Part shown: piece after piece, positions 56,583 through 64,000 of the stretch | Numbering within the stretch: position 1 is the first letter of the stretch | Layout: each line of letters starts with the position of its first letter | Origin: Sporothrix humicola | Lineage: Eukaryota; Ascomycota; Sordariomycetes; Ophiostomatales; Ophiostomataceae | Reading direction: 5' to 3' | NCBI GenBank assembly: GCA_021396245.1 | Contig: WNYE01000085.1 | Location: 1-64,000, forward strand | Length of the DNA stretch: 64,000 nucleotides | Translations under genes and position numbers: made by a program | Notes under the pieces: generated by a model | The model's database searches: none | What the model saw: only the letters and a program-made list of their open reading frames with translations | Told to the model about the DNA's origin: nothing

Positions 56583-57117
56583 TGGTCGTGGATTACAGAG
56601 ATAGTGTGAATAGTCGCAGCTTCCTGCGCTTAATTAATTCAACCGCTCTTATCATGTCGCACAACAATCCCCCAACCAAAAACACACGCCGGCGTCTTGG
56701 CCCGCTAGCGAGTCGCCCAACACCGTTAGCCAGTGCATTCGACTTATCTTTGTTATCACGACCTTGCGCCCTCGGCCGGTTTCGATTTCTTATTTGGGAG
56801 GTCGCTTTGATAAGGGAACGCAATAGTCTCGTCATCCATCCCAGCCCGGCGGACTGGCAATCGCCTGCGTGGCGATAATCCACGTGGGAAATGGGAACCC
56901 TGGGGTAGCAATGACTGCGCGCAAGTCCGCCAGTCTGCGCCCTCGACCGAGAATAAGTCGTGAGGCGAATGTCTCCTACGATTTCATAGCATCGCGAGAT
57001 GTTGTATAAGACAGTCTTGAAGAAGACACAAGAGAGCATCTGAGATCAAATCATCACCAAAAAAACAACAAGCCTTCAAACCATTTCTCAGTTACTCTCA
57101 GCCCATCACCGCCCACA
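56583..57117. promoter_or_regulatory. Dioxygenase promoter with clustered GATA-type words
   Basis: HGATAR words (AreA/NIT2 consensus) occur at 56649-56654, 56744-56749, 56753-56758, 56808-56813 and 56873-56878. The second and third are adjacent (TTATCT, three bases, TTATCA). About 1.6 are expected by chance in 535 bases. A CACGTG box covers 56881-56886. Confidence 0.5.
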
Positions 57118-58161
57118 ATGTCTTTTTCTCTTGAGATTCCTGTCATAGACATTTCCAAGTCGCTGTCTGGCGACGCAGCCGACCGCAGAGCTTGCGCTCT
57201 CGAACTGAGACGGGCACTTGAAGAGGTTGGCTTCTTCCAGATTGTCGGCCACTCAGTGTCTACAGAGCTGCAAGAAAAGTTCATCGCCGCGATTACTGCC
57301 TTTTTCGATCTCCCGCTTGCCGAGAAGCAGGCAATTGGCCAAGACCGCTCGCCGTGCAACCGCGGCTATGAGCGCATCGGCATCGAGCGTCTCGAAGAGC
57401 TCGAGGACAACAGCGCCGTCGAGAAGAAGGAGGGATTCACTGTGCGTCCTGAGCGGGAACTGGGCAAATTCATGACAGGCCCCAACCAGTGGCCGTCGCC
57501 GGATCTGCCCGGCATGGCTGACTTCCGGACGACGTACATGGAGTACTTTGCGGCCGTCCATCAGCTCAGCTCACACATGTTCCGCCTCATGGCCTTGAGT
57601 CTCGACCTCGACGAGCACTACTTTGACGCCTTCGCCGCCGACCCAGACGGCATTCAGCTGTGCCGCTCGCACCACTACCCTCCCAACCCGACCGGCGCTG
57701 GCTCGACCGGCCGCGGCATCGGCGCCCACACTGACTTTGGTGCCCTTACTCTGCTGTTGCAAGACGAGATTGGCGGTCTCCAGGTGCTGCACAAGCCGAC
57801 CAACACATGGCACCCGGTCAAGCCCATTGCCGGTGCCTACGTCATCAACATTGGCGATCTCATGCAGCGCTGGACCAACGATCGCTACCTCAGCACCATG
57901 CACCGTGTGATCTCACCGGCGTCGCTCAAGCCGCGGTACTCGGTCGCATTCTTCAACGACGGCGCGCTGGACACAGTCATTGAGGCCATCCCGACGTGTG
58001 TTGCCGCCGGCGAGAGTCCCAAGTACGGACCTCTCAAGGTCGAGGACCACCTGATGCGCCGCTACAAGCAGAGTTACTCGATTGGCGGCGCGAGCATCAA
58101 GACACCGGCCGAGCTGGGCATGACAACACCGACTGTGCAGCCAACAGCCATTGCTGTGTAA
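57118..58161 (+). CDS. 2-oxoglutarate/Fe(II) dioxygenase, isopenicillin-N-synthase-like; candidate deoxynucleoside 2'-hydroxylase
   Basis: One exon, 347 residues. DIOX_N is at about 6-110 (IPVIDISKSL, EEVGFFQIVGHSV) and the jelly-roll 2OG-Fe(II) domain at about 175-290. Iron ligands are His204 and Asp206 (AHTDFG) and His262 (TMHRV). The 2-oxoglutarate-binding Arg273 and Ser275 are in PRYSVAFF. All key residues are present. The architecture resembles the thymine dioxygenase 2.5 kb away, but the sequence is clearly a different subfamily. It is tail to tail with isoorotate decarboxylase (113 bases between stops). Fungal thymidine salvage needs a second such dioxygenase, the pyrimidine-deoxynucleoside 2'-hydroxylase (EC 1.14.11.3), so this is the natural candidate. 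That assignment is inference from context; plant-like or secondary-metabolite dioxygenase remain alternatives. Confidence 0.9.
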   Translation: MSFSLEIPVIDISKSLSGDAADRRACALELRRALEEVGFFQIVGHSVSTELQEKFIAAITAFFDLPLAEKQAIGQDRSPCNRGYERIGIERLEELEDNSAVEKKEGFTVRPERELGKFMTGPNQWPSPDLPGMADFRTTYMEYFAAVHQLSSHMFRLMALSLDLDEHYFDAFAADPDGIQLCRSHHYPPNPTGAGSTGRGIGAHTDFGALTLLLQDEIGGLQVLHKPTNTWHPVKPIAGAYVINIGDLMQRWTNDRYLSTMHRVISPASLKPRYSVAFFNDGALDTVIEAIPTCVAAGESPKYGPLKVEDHLMRRYKQSYSIGGASIKTPAELGMTTPTVQPTAIAV

Positions 58162-58274
58162 GAGGTGGAGGAAAGAAGATGTTTGGGATGATGGATCGAT
58201 TTATTTACTTTAATGTATGCTATGTTTATTTTGGCTATTTCAATTCGCCATATTTTTGAATAATTTCCGTTTCA

Positions 58275-59456
58275 TCATGCCTTCTCTGCGGCCTCCTCGT
58301 ACAGTCGCAAGATGCGGACAGCGTTGCCCCCCATAACAGCCGCTGCCGGCTCACTGCCGTCTCCCAATGCCTTCTTGACAGCATCGGCATTCATACTGAC
58401 ACTTTCCCATTCGCCCTGTTCGTCGCTGTCGAGCGGTGGGAAGAAAGGATGGTCGGTGCCAAACATCAGCCGATCCAGGCCACCGCTCTGGGCACCACCC
58501 GACGCCGCAATCGCCGCTTGCAAGCCCACGTCCGAGTACACGACAGCGTCGAGGTAGACCTGCTCGTGCAGAACATCCCAAATGCTGCGACGTGTCTTGG
58601 CGGCTTTCCATAGGTGAGCATCATGGCGCACACAGGAGTCGATGCGACCAGCCAAAAAGGGCAGGGTGCCGCCGCTATGGGCCAGCAGCAGCCGCAGTTT
58701 CGACAGACGGTCAAATACGCCGGCCAAAAACAGACGAGTGACGGCAATTGTTGTCTCCATGGGAAAACCGAGTGCCAAAGGCAAGACATGTCCATATTCG
58801 CCCGTTGTTCCGCCGCGTGGACCCCAAACCTCGCCGGGAAGGCCATAGTGAGGATGCAGGAAGATCATGAGCCCTGCATCGGCGAGTGCTGCCAGCACTG
58901 GCTCCATGGCCGGATCGTCGAGCCCCTGTCCAAGACCTCCGGTGCCCAAAATGACACCCCGACAATAGGGAAGTTTCGCTACGTCGGCAATCGTCTGGAG
59001 AAGAACGGGAGCGGGCGCCGTGACGGGCAGCGCGGCAAAGAAGAACAGCCGGCCCGGGTGGGCCTTGCACATGGCCGAGAAGCCAGCATTGACCAACGCA
59101 GCGAGTCCGCCTGCCTGGTCACTGTCCACAAAATCGAGCCATGGATTGGCCAGCGACAAAACCGACACATCGATGCCGTGCGTGTCCATAAAGTGGATCT
59201 TTTGCGCGGCCGACGCGTAGTGGCTCGTCAGTGGCCGGCCCGGCAGCGACGATGTCGAAGGCGCTTCGCCTCGTGCGGCCGCCGCTTCGGCTTCTTTGAG
59301 AGGCTGAAGCTCGGTGGACAGCAAGACAATCCGTGAGTCGGGCGTGCCCGGAAATGAGCGCACAATCGGGATGGCATCGCGGGACTCGAGGATCTGGATG
59401 TACTCTGGCGGGTACATGTGCGTGTGGACGTCCACAACGGGCGTTTTTGAGGCCAT
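58275..59456 (-). CDS. Isoorotate (uracil-5-carboxylate) decarboxylase, amidohydrolase superfamily
   Basis: Removes the 5-carboxyl of isoorotate to give uracil and CO2 (EC 4.1.1.66), the last step of thymine salvage. 393 residues from the ATG at 59456, the first in-frame ATG; the longer open frame to 59525 has none. The metal-binding HTH is at 11-13 (VVDVHTHMYPP). Further ligands or catalytic residues are His201/203 in FLHPHYG, His260 in LAHSGG and Asp335 in MFGTDHPFF. The blocks HFMDTHGIDVSVLSLANPW, RGVILGTGGLGQGLDDP and YGHVLPLALGFPMETTIAV agree with my memory of the structurally studied Cordyceps enzyme rather than ACMSD or resorcylate decarboxylases. The head-to-head neighbour makes the substrate, which supports the call. 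Confidence 0.9.
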   Translation of the reverse strand: MASKTPVVDVHTHMYPPEYIQILESRDAIPIVRSFPGTPDSRIVLLSTELQPLKEAEAAAARGEAPSTSSLPGRPLTSHYASAAQKIHFMDTHGIDVSVLSLANPWLDFVDSDQAGGLAALVNAGFSAMCKAHPGRLFFFAALPVTAPAPVLLQTIADVAKLPYCRGVILGTGGLGQGLDDPAMEPVLAALADAGLMIFLHPHYGLPGEVWGPRGGTTGEYGHVLPLALGFPMETTIAVTRLFLAGVFDRLSKLRLLLAHSGGTLPFLAGRIDSCVRHDAHLWKAAKTRRSIWDVLHEQVYLDAVVYSDVGLQAAIAASGGAQSGGLDRLMFGTDHPFFPPLDSDEQGEWESVSMNADAVKKALGDGSEPAAAVMGGNAVRILRLYEEAAEKA

Positions 59457-60706
59457 GGTCGCTGTGTGTAAGGGGACGTTGTGAAATGTGGTGAGGGGAT
59501 GGGTTGGAGAGAAGAGTTTGGCCAAAGATGTGCGGAAGGGCCTTCTCTTGGTCTCAGTTTCCTAATTTGGTAATGCAGGTCGGTGTTCGAGAAGGAGCTT
59601 GTGCCTGTGCCCCTCGCAGTTTCCTCCCAGTTTTGTGCTTCTTCTTCTACAACCCACTACGTCGTAAGATACTTATACGATGTGCAGTGCATATCATTCT
59701 GCGCATCCTCTACCAGGGCACAATGGCCGTCAAAAAGACAGGGACCCGCGATGGAAACCGCCGATAGCTCATGCTCGAGATAAATGCTAAAAATGCGACA
59801 GGGATTGGCGCGGCGCCAGTGGGAACAAGTCGTGCCAGTCTCCCGCACTTACAGCGCACCTTCCCTGTAAGTCCCCTGTGAGCCCCGCCCCTCTTTCCTA
59901 TTCGGGACATGCTTTCTCCCTTATCTCGCCCAGCAAGTCACTTTCTCCGCAGTTGCCTTCCTCCACACACTCCTTTCAATGGCTGTTCTTATCAACAACC
60001 AACAGGCACAAAGCAAAGACAATTGGGATAACAAGGAGAGAGGCACGCAGGGTAGTACGTCTTTTGCAATGCAATGTGTCATGGCACTCCGGCGGGGGAT
60101 CGTTGGCTCGCCCGTTCCTCTTTTTCTCTGCGCCGTCCAATCGATGCGATTCTGATTCCCTGCATTTCATTCCTCAAGGTTCGAGGTACATTTGTTCCTC
60201 TTGATATGCATTTGTTCGGCCGCTCGAGATAGCAAATACGGAGTACAAAGTCCTCCACACATCTGCAGGTAATATTGTAGCGTTGCAGAGCGGTCGCTTG
60301 GAGCTTCTCGAACTGTTTAAGCTCAGCTTTTACGAGACCCGTCTCGGAAGTGGCCGATGGCATGGCCTGGATCGCTCCTTCTGTCTTGTGTATTGTGCCC
60401 TGTGCCCTGTGTCGTGTATCGTGCCTGCGCTCTTTGTCTCGCAGCCAATCTATTTGTAGCCGCCACGCCCAGTACGTCGTAACTGCCTTTGGCAACCATC
60501 GCAGCTTCCTTTATTCACCCGATTGTCTTGGATCTCTTTATTCTCGTCTTCTTCCCCTCCCTTGCTACATTCCATCACGATACCATCTTGACGACCGACT
60601 TATCTTCTTCACCCCGCCTCATATCATCGTACAATCTAAGAACCAACCATCTTATCGTCTCAAACCGAATACCTCGTTCCAGATCAGGCCTACGGACTCG
60701 CCCACC
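59457..60706. promoter_or_regulatory. Shared divergent promoter: isoorotate decarboxylase and thymine dioxygenase
   Basis: 1.25 kb between two divergent ATGs of consecutive pathway enzymes. HGATAR words lie at 59778-59783, 59921-59926, 59989-59994, 60227-60232 and 60600-60605, close to the number expected by chance. TACGGAGTAC lies at 60237-60246. The last 300 bases on the right are a C/T-rich leader. No gene is supportable inside. Confidence 0.6.
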
Positions 60707-61856
60707 ATGGAGAAAGCCGCTGTGTCCGACGATGGGCTGTTGATTCCGGTAGGCTTTGTAGTGGAAAATGTCGTTGTTTTGGTCGACTTACAATTCTAAC
60801 TTCTTCCCCAGCTCATCGATTTGAGCAAGTTCCTTAACGGCACACCCGACCAGCGCCTCGAGACCGCCAAGGCCATCCTGCACGGCTTCCAGACGGCTGG
60901 ATTCGTCTACCTCAAGAATACGCCGATTGAGGCTGCCACGCGCAAGCATGTCTTTGACATGTCGGCCAATTTCTTCAACTTGCCCCTCGACGACAAGATG
61001 GCCGTCGGCTGGACCACGCCCGAGGCCAACCGTGGCTACTCGGCGCCCGGCCGCGAAAAGGTCACCCAATTGCAAGATCTGGCGGCTGTCGCGAAGCTCA
61101 AGGAGGCCGTTCCCGATATCAAGGAGAGCATCGAGATTGGCCGCGAGCACGAAGAGGACCTCCCCAACCAATGGCCCGACGAGACGACCACGGCAGCCAC
61201 GACCGCCGGCATCCCGGGCTTCAAGTCGACCATGGTCGACTTTCACGACCAGTGCAAGGCCGTCCATGTTGAAGTAATGCGCGCCATTGCCGTGGGTATG
61301 GGCCTGTCAGAATCGCACTTTGACAGCTACGTCGATGTCGGCGACAACACGCTGCGGCTGCTGCACTACCCGGCCGTCAAGAAGGACGTCTTCCTCGCCA
61401 ATCCCAACCAGGTGCGCGCCGGCGAGCACTCAGACTATGGCTCCATCACGCTCCTATTCCAGGACGGCCGCGGCGGTCTGCAGGTCAAGAGCCCCAACGG
61501 CAACTTTGTCAACGCCACGCCCATCGAGGACACCATTGTCGTCAACGCCGGCGACCTGCTGGCCCGCTGGAGCAACGACACCATCAAGAGCACGATCCAC
61601 CGCGTCGTCGAGCCGCCAGCCGATCCCGAAGGTGACACCTATCCGGCTCGGTACAGCGTAGCGTGAGTCTATTCTACCCTTATGTGCACTCTTTGTCCCC
61701 TCTACACACACTGACAGTAATAGCTACTTCTGTAATCCCAATTTCAAGAGCCACATCGAGGCTATCCCTGGAACTTACGCAACTGAGACGGAGAAGAAAT
61801 ATGCGGGCGTCAACACCGGCCAGTATCTCGTCCAGCGTCTGGCGGCGACATACTAA
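60707..61856 (+). CDS. Thymine dioxygenase (thymine 7-hydroxylase)
   Basis: 2-oxoglutarate/Fe(II) enzyme that oxidises the thymine methyl in three steps to 5-hydroxymethyl-, 5-formyl- and 5-carboxyuracil (EC 1.14.11.6). Exons 60707-60748, 60812-61662 and 61724-61856 give 341 residues. The N-terminus MEKAAVSDDGLLIP and the blocks GWTTPEANRGYSAPGREK, PDIKES and LLHYPAVKK agree closely with my memory of the Neurospora enzyme. Iron ligands are His220 and Asp222 (GEHSDYG) and His277 (STIHRVV); Arg294 and Ser296 (RYSVAYF) bind 2-oxoglutarate. The conserved end QYLVQRLAATY is recovered only by splicing the 61-nt second intron. The first intron (63 nt) has a rarer GTAGGC donor. Confidence 0.96.
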
Positions 61857-62535
61857 GATGAAGCTGGATCATGATTATGAAGATTGTTTTTGTATATTTT
61901 AGCGAGTAGGACCGACCCGAATGGTGCCAAATAAGTCTGGAAAGAATTGAATTTGTAACTTGTCGCGACATGTTCACGATTTATTCAGTACTCATTCATT
62001 CCTACACGTGACCTTACACGTGAATTTACGCGCTCCACCCGCATGCACCGTGCACGACAGACAGCCAATAGAAGTCCCCTAATATGCCCCACTCAGCCTC
62101 CCTGTTCGACGCTACCTTCCCCGGCTAGCGACAAATTGAGGCAAACGCCAATCTCACCAAAGTTGCCTGGCGCCAGCAATGACCAGTGATCAAGGAACAG
62201 CAAGAAAACCATCCACAGGCTAACAACATCGCCGCCCGTTCTGCCCCATCGTCCAGACACACATCTCCACCAAACGAACAAAGGTACAAAGCCGATCGGA
62301 AACGTATCCCGTCTCCAGCATCATTCGACGTTTCTCCGCCCCGATTTCCTCCTCGACTTTTACCTCCTCAATCGACCCCGATTCCCTTTTTTCCTCTCTT
62401 CTCCAGCCTCGTCCATCACCGGCACCAACGCGTTCGTCTGACTTTCGTCTCGCTTTGTCTGGCTCGCCCGACTCCACCGTCTCCGCCTCAAAAACCATGC
62501 TGAGATAGTTCTCTCGCGAGAGAGAGGCAAACGAC
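61857..62535. other. Intergenic region before the kelch gene
   Basis: This is the thymine dioxygenase 3' region followed by a C/A- and C/T-rich leader for the kelch gene, with two CACGTG boxes near its left side. Confidence 0.6.
62005..62022. promoter_or_regulatory. Paired CACGTG E-boxes 12 bases apart
   Basis: Two TACACGTGA words occur in direct orientation, with CACGTG cores at 62005-62010 and 62017-62022. A bHLH-type or Cbf1-like site is plausible. Confidence 0.5.
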
Positions 62536-64000
62536 ATGGCCCAGCCCTCGACGCCTGGATCCCATCTTCACAACTTTTCTTCCTCGTCCTCCTCTTCCTC
62601 CGCCGCCGCTCCAGCCGCACCGACGCCCCCCGGTGCCTACACGTCCATCTTTGGCGGTCCACCCGTCGTGCAGCCGCCAATTTCTCTTCCGACGTCACAC
62701 TCGAATCCGAATCCGACAGCAAACACAAACACAAACCAAAATACAAACACCAACCCATCCACGCCTCAAACTGGCTTCGGTGCACCTGGACTAGGAGCCG
62801 GAATCGGGGCTGCAGGACCCTCGACACTCTCTGCTGCCAACCTCGCTCCGCCGCCCGGCCCCGGCACTGCAACACCGGTCTCCGTGGCTTCTTCCTCCAA
62901 CAACACCTACATTATGCCGAACTCGCCCATGAAGAACCGCAATGGCGGCGCAGGGGCCGACGGGCACCGTCCCAAGGTGACCCGCACGCTCGGCCAGCGT
63001 CCTGCATGCCTCGTCAACGCGTCCGTCACCTACTGCGGCAACAACCAGATCTACGCTTTCGGCGGCTTTGACCAGTACACAGACGAGGTCTACAACCACG
63101 TTTTGCGTCTTGACCTCGTCAGCCAGCAGTGGAGCCTTGTCGACAACTACGGCGACATCCCCGGCGTCCGCATGGGCCACACTGCCACGTTGTACCAGGG
63201 CGACAAGCTGCTCGTGTTTGGCGGCGAGAACGAGCACCGCACATACCTGTCTGATCTTATCGTGTTTGATCTCAAAACAGCCCACTGGACACAGCCCGCC
63301 GTCACTGGGCCCATCCCCAAGGGCCGTGCCCGCCATGCCGCCGTCCTGCATGAAGACAAGCTGTTTATCATTGGCGGCATAACGGGCCACGACAACTACG
63401 TGCTCGACGACATTTGCTACCTCGATCTCAAGACGTTCTGCTGGTCGCGCGCCTGGCGCTTTGTCGGCCGCTTCGACCACTCGGCCTATATCTGGGGCGA
63501 CCGCGTGTGGGTCTTTGGCGGCCTGAGCGAGGACATGGATAAGGTCAGCGATCTGTGGTGGCTGGACCTCAAGGGCACACCCGCCTTCCAGTCGCCGCCG
63601 CTGATCGGCAGCAGCCCCTACGACCGCTCGGGCCTGGGCAGTTTGGGAGGGCTCAGTGGACTCGGCGGTACTCCACTCGGAATGGGCGGGGGCAGCAGTC
63701 GCAACGGCAGCGGCTCGCCGCGTCCCGGGTACGCGCTGGCCCAGTCGTCGGCCGTGGGCGCCTCAGGCTATGCAGCCAATTCCCGCACAGCCCAGGTGAA
63801 CACGCCGTCGTTCCAGCTTAAGTCGTATGCGCCCGTGGCACCTGGCTCCATCTCGGCGCTCAAGTTCTTCTCGGGGCCCAACACGCCCAACCAGGGCTCC
63901 GGCATCCATTTCCACGTCTACTCGGCCGGCATGTTGCTCGACTTTGTCTCGCCCGCCCCCACCATTACATCACGCGAGTGCTCACTGTCGACCTTGGATC
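62536..64000 (+). CDS. Kelch-repeat protein, 3' end outside the window
   Basis: Open from the ATG at 62536 to the window edge (488 codons, no stop). Residues 1-140 are low complexity (Ser, Pro, Asn-Thr repeats, Gly/Ala). Four kelch blades follow at about 168-345, each with a GG pair and a downstream Trp or aromatic: IYAFGGFDQY, LLVFGGENEH, LFIIGGITGH and VWVFGGLSED. A Gly/Ser linker with LGSLGGLSGLGG comes next, then a new folded region (GSISALKFFSGPNTP, IHFHVYSAGMLLDFVSP). The layout resembles fungal kelch proteins of the Ral2/LZTR1 kind, linked to Ras signalling and cell polarity, but the diagnostic C-terminal part is missing. Function is therefore uncertain. Confidence 0.85.
   Translation, partial: MAQPSTPGSHLHNFSSSSSSSSAAAPAAPTPPGAYTSIFGGPPVVQPPISLPTSHSNPNPTANTNTNQNTNTNPSTPQTGFGAPGLGAGIGAAGPSTLSAANLAPPPGPGTATPVSVASSSNNTYIMPNSPMKNRNGGAGADGHRPKVTRTLGQRPACLVNASVTYCGNNQIYAFGGFDQYTDEVYNHVLRLDLVSQQWSLVDNYGDIPGVRMGHTATLYQGDKLLVFGGENEHRTYLSDLIVFDLKTAHWTQPAVTGPIPKGRARHAAVLHEDKLFIIGGITGHDNYVLDDICYLDLKTFCWSRAWRFVGRFDHSAYIWGDRVWVFGGLSEDMDKVSDLWWLDLKGTPAFQSPPLIGSSPYDRSGLGSLGGLSGLGGTPLGMGGGSSRNGSGSPRPGYALAQSSAVGASGYAANSRTAQVNTPSFQLKSYAPVAPGSISALKFFSGPNTPNQGSGIHFHVYSAGMLLDFVSPAPTITSRECSLSTLD

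Noticed and set aside
59457..59525. 23-codon upstream extension of isoorotate decarboxylase
   Set aside because: It has no ATG; the family start near the HTH metal motif fits the ATG at 59456.

Overview
The window is a 64 kb piece of a filamentous ascomycete genome, most likely a Sordariomycete. Evidence: short introns (about 55-120 nt) with GT..CTAAC..AG signals, GC-rich coding sequence, long pyrimidine-rich leaders, Zn2Cys6 transcription factors, and recognisable fungal orthologues (Arl1, Skp1, Rpl39, Smp3, Pet100, Laa1, Phs1). The order is not fixed by anything I can see. I support 20 protein genes, one of them running off the right end. I found no tRNA, rRNA, CRISPR array or intact transposon.

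Left third (1-24.9 kb): a 72-base poly-C tract and a 4.7 kb region with no gene, a Puf3/Pumilio-type RNA-binding protein, a DUF676-type alpha/beta hydrolase, the ER dehydratase Phs1, a Ser-rich conserved hypothetical, an 8.7 kb stretch with no supportable gene, a 64-residue protein with ten cysteines in its last 21 residues, and a small-subunit catalase.

Middle third (27-46 kb): housekeeping genes. Arl1 GTPase, ribosomal protein eL39, SCF subunit Skp1, GPI mannosyltransferase Smp3, then Pet100 and a mitochondrial YebC/TACO1-type translational activator tail to tail (both linked to cytochrome c oxidase), and the giant HEAT protein Laa1/HEATR5.

Right third (46-64 kb): accessory metabolism. An HSL-type esterase, an amino-acid transporter divergent from a formamidase-like amidase, a small protein with NSTESIA repeats, two Zn2Cys6 regulators, an orphan 2-oxoglutarate/Fe(II) dioxygenase, isoorotate (uracil-5-carboxylate) decarboxylase, thymine dioxygenase, and a partial kelch protein. 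The last two enzymes named form the thymine -> 5-carboxyuracil -> uracil route and are head to head on a 1.25 kb promoter. The orphan dioxygenase is tail to tail with the decarboxylase and is a candidate for the upstream pyrimidine-deoxynucleoside 2'-hydroxylase. With the adjacent regulators this looks like a thymidine-to-uracil salvage cluster, the most interesting system in the window.

Exon boundaries were read from splice consensus and frame agreement. Family names come from motifs and remembered family features, not from searches.
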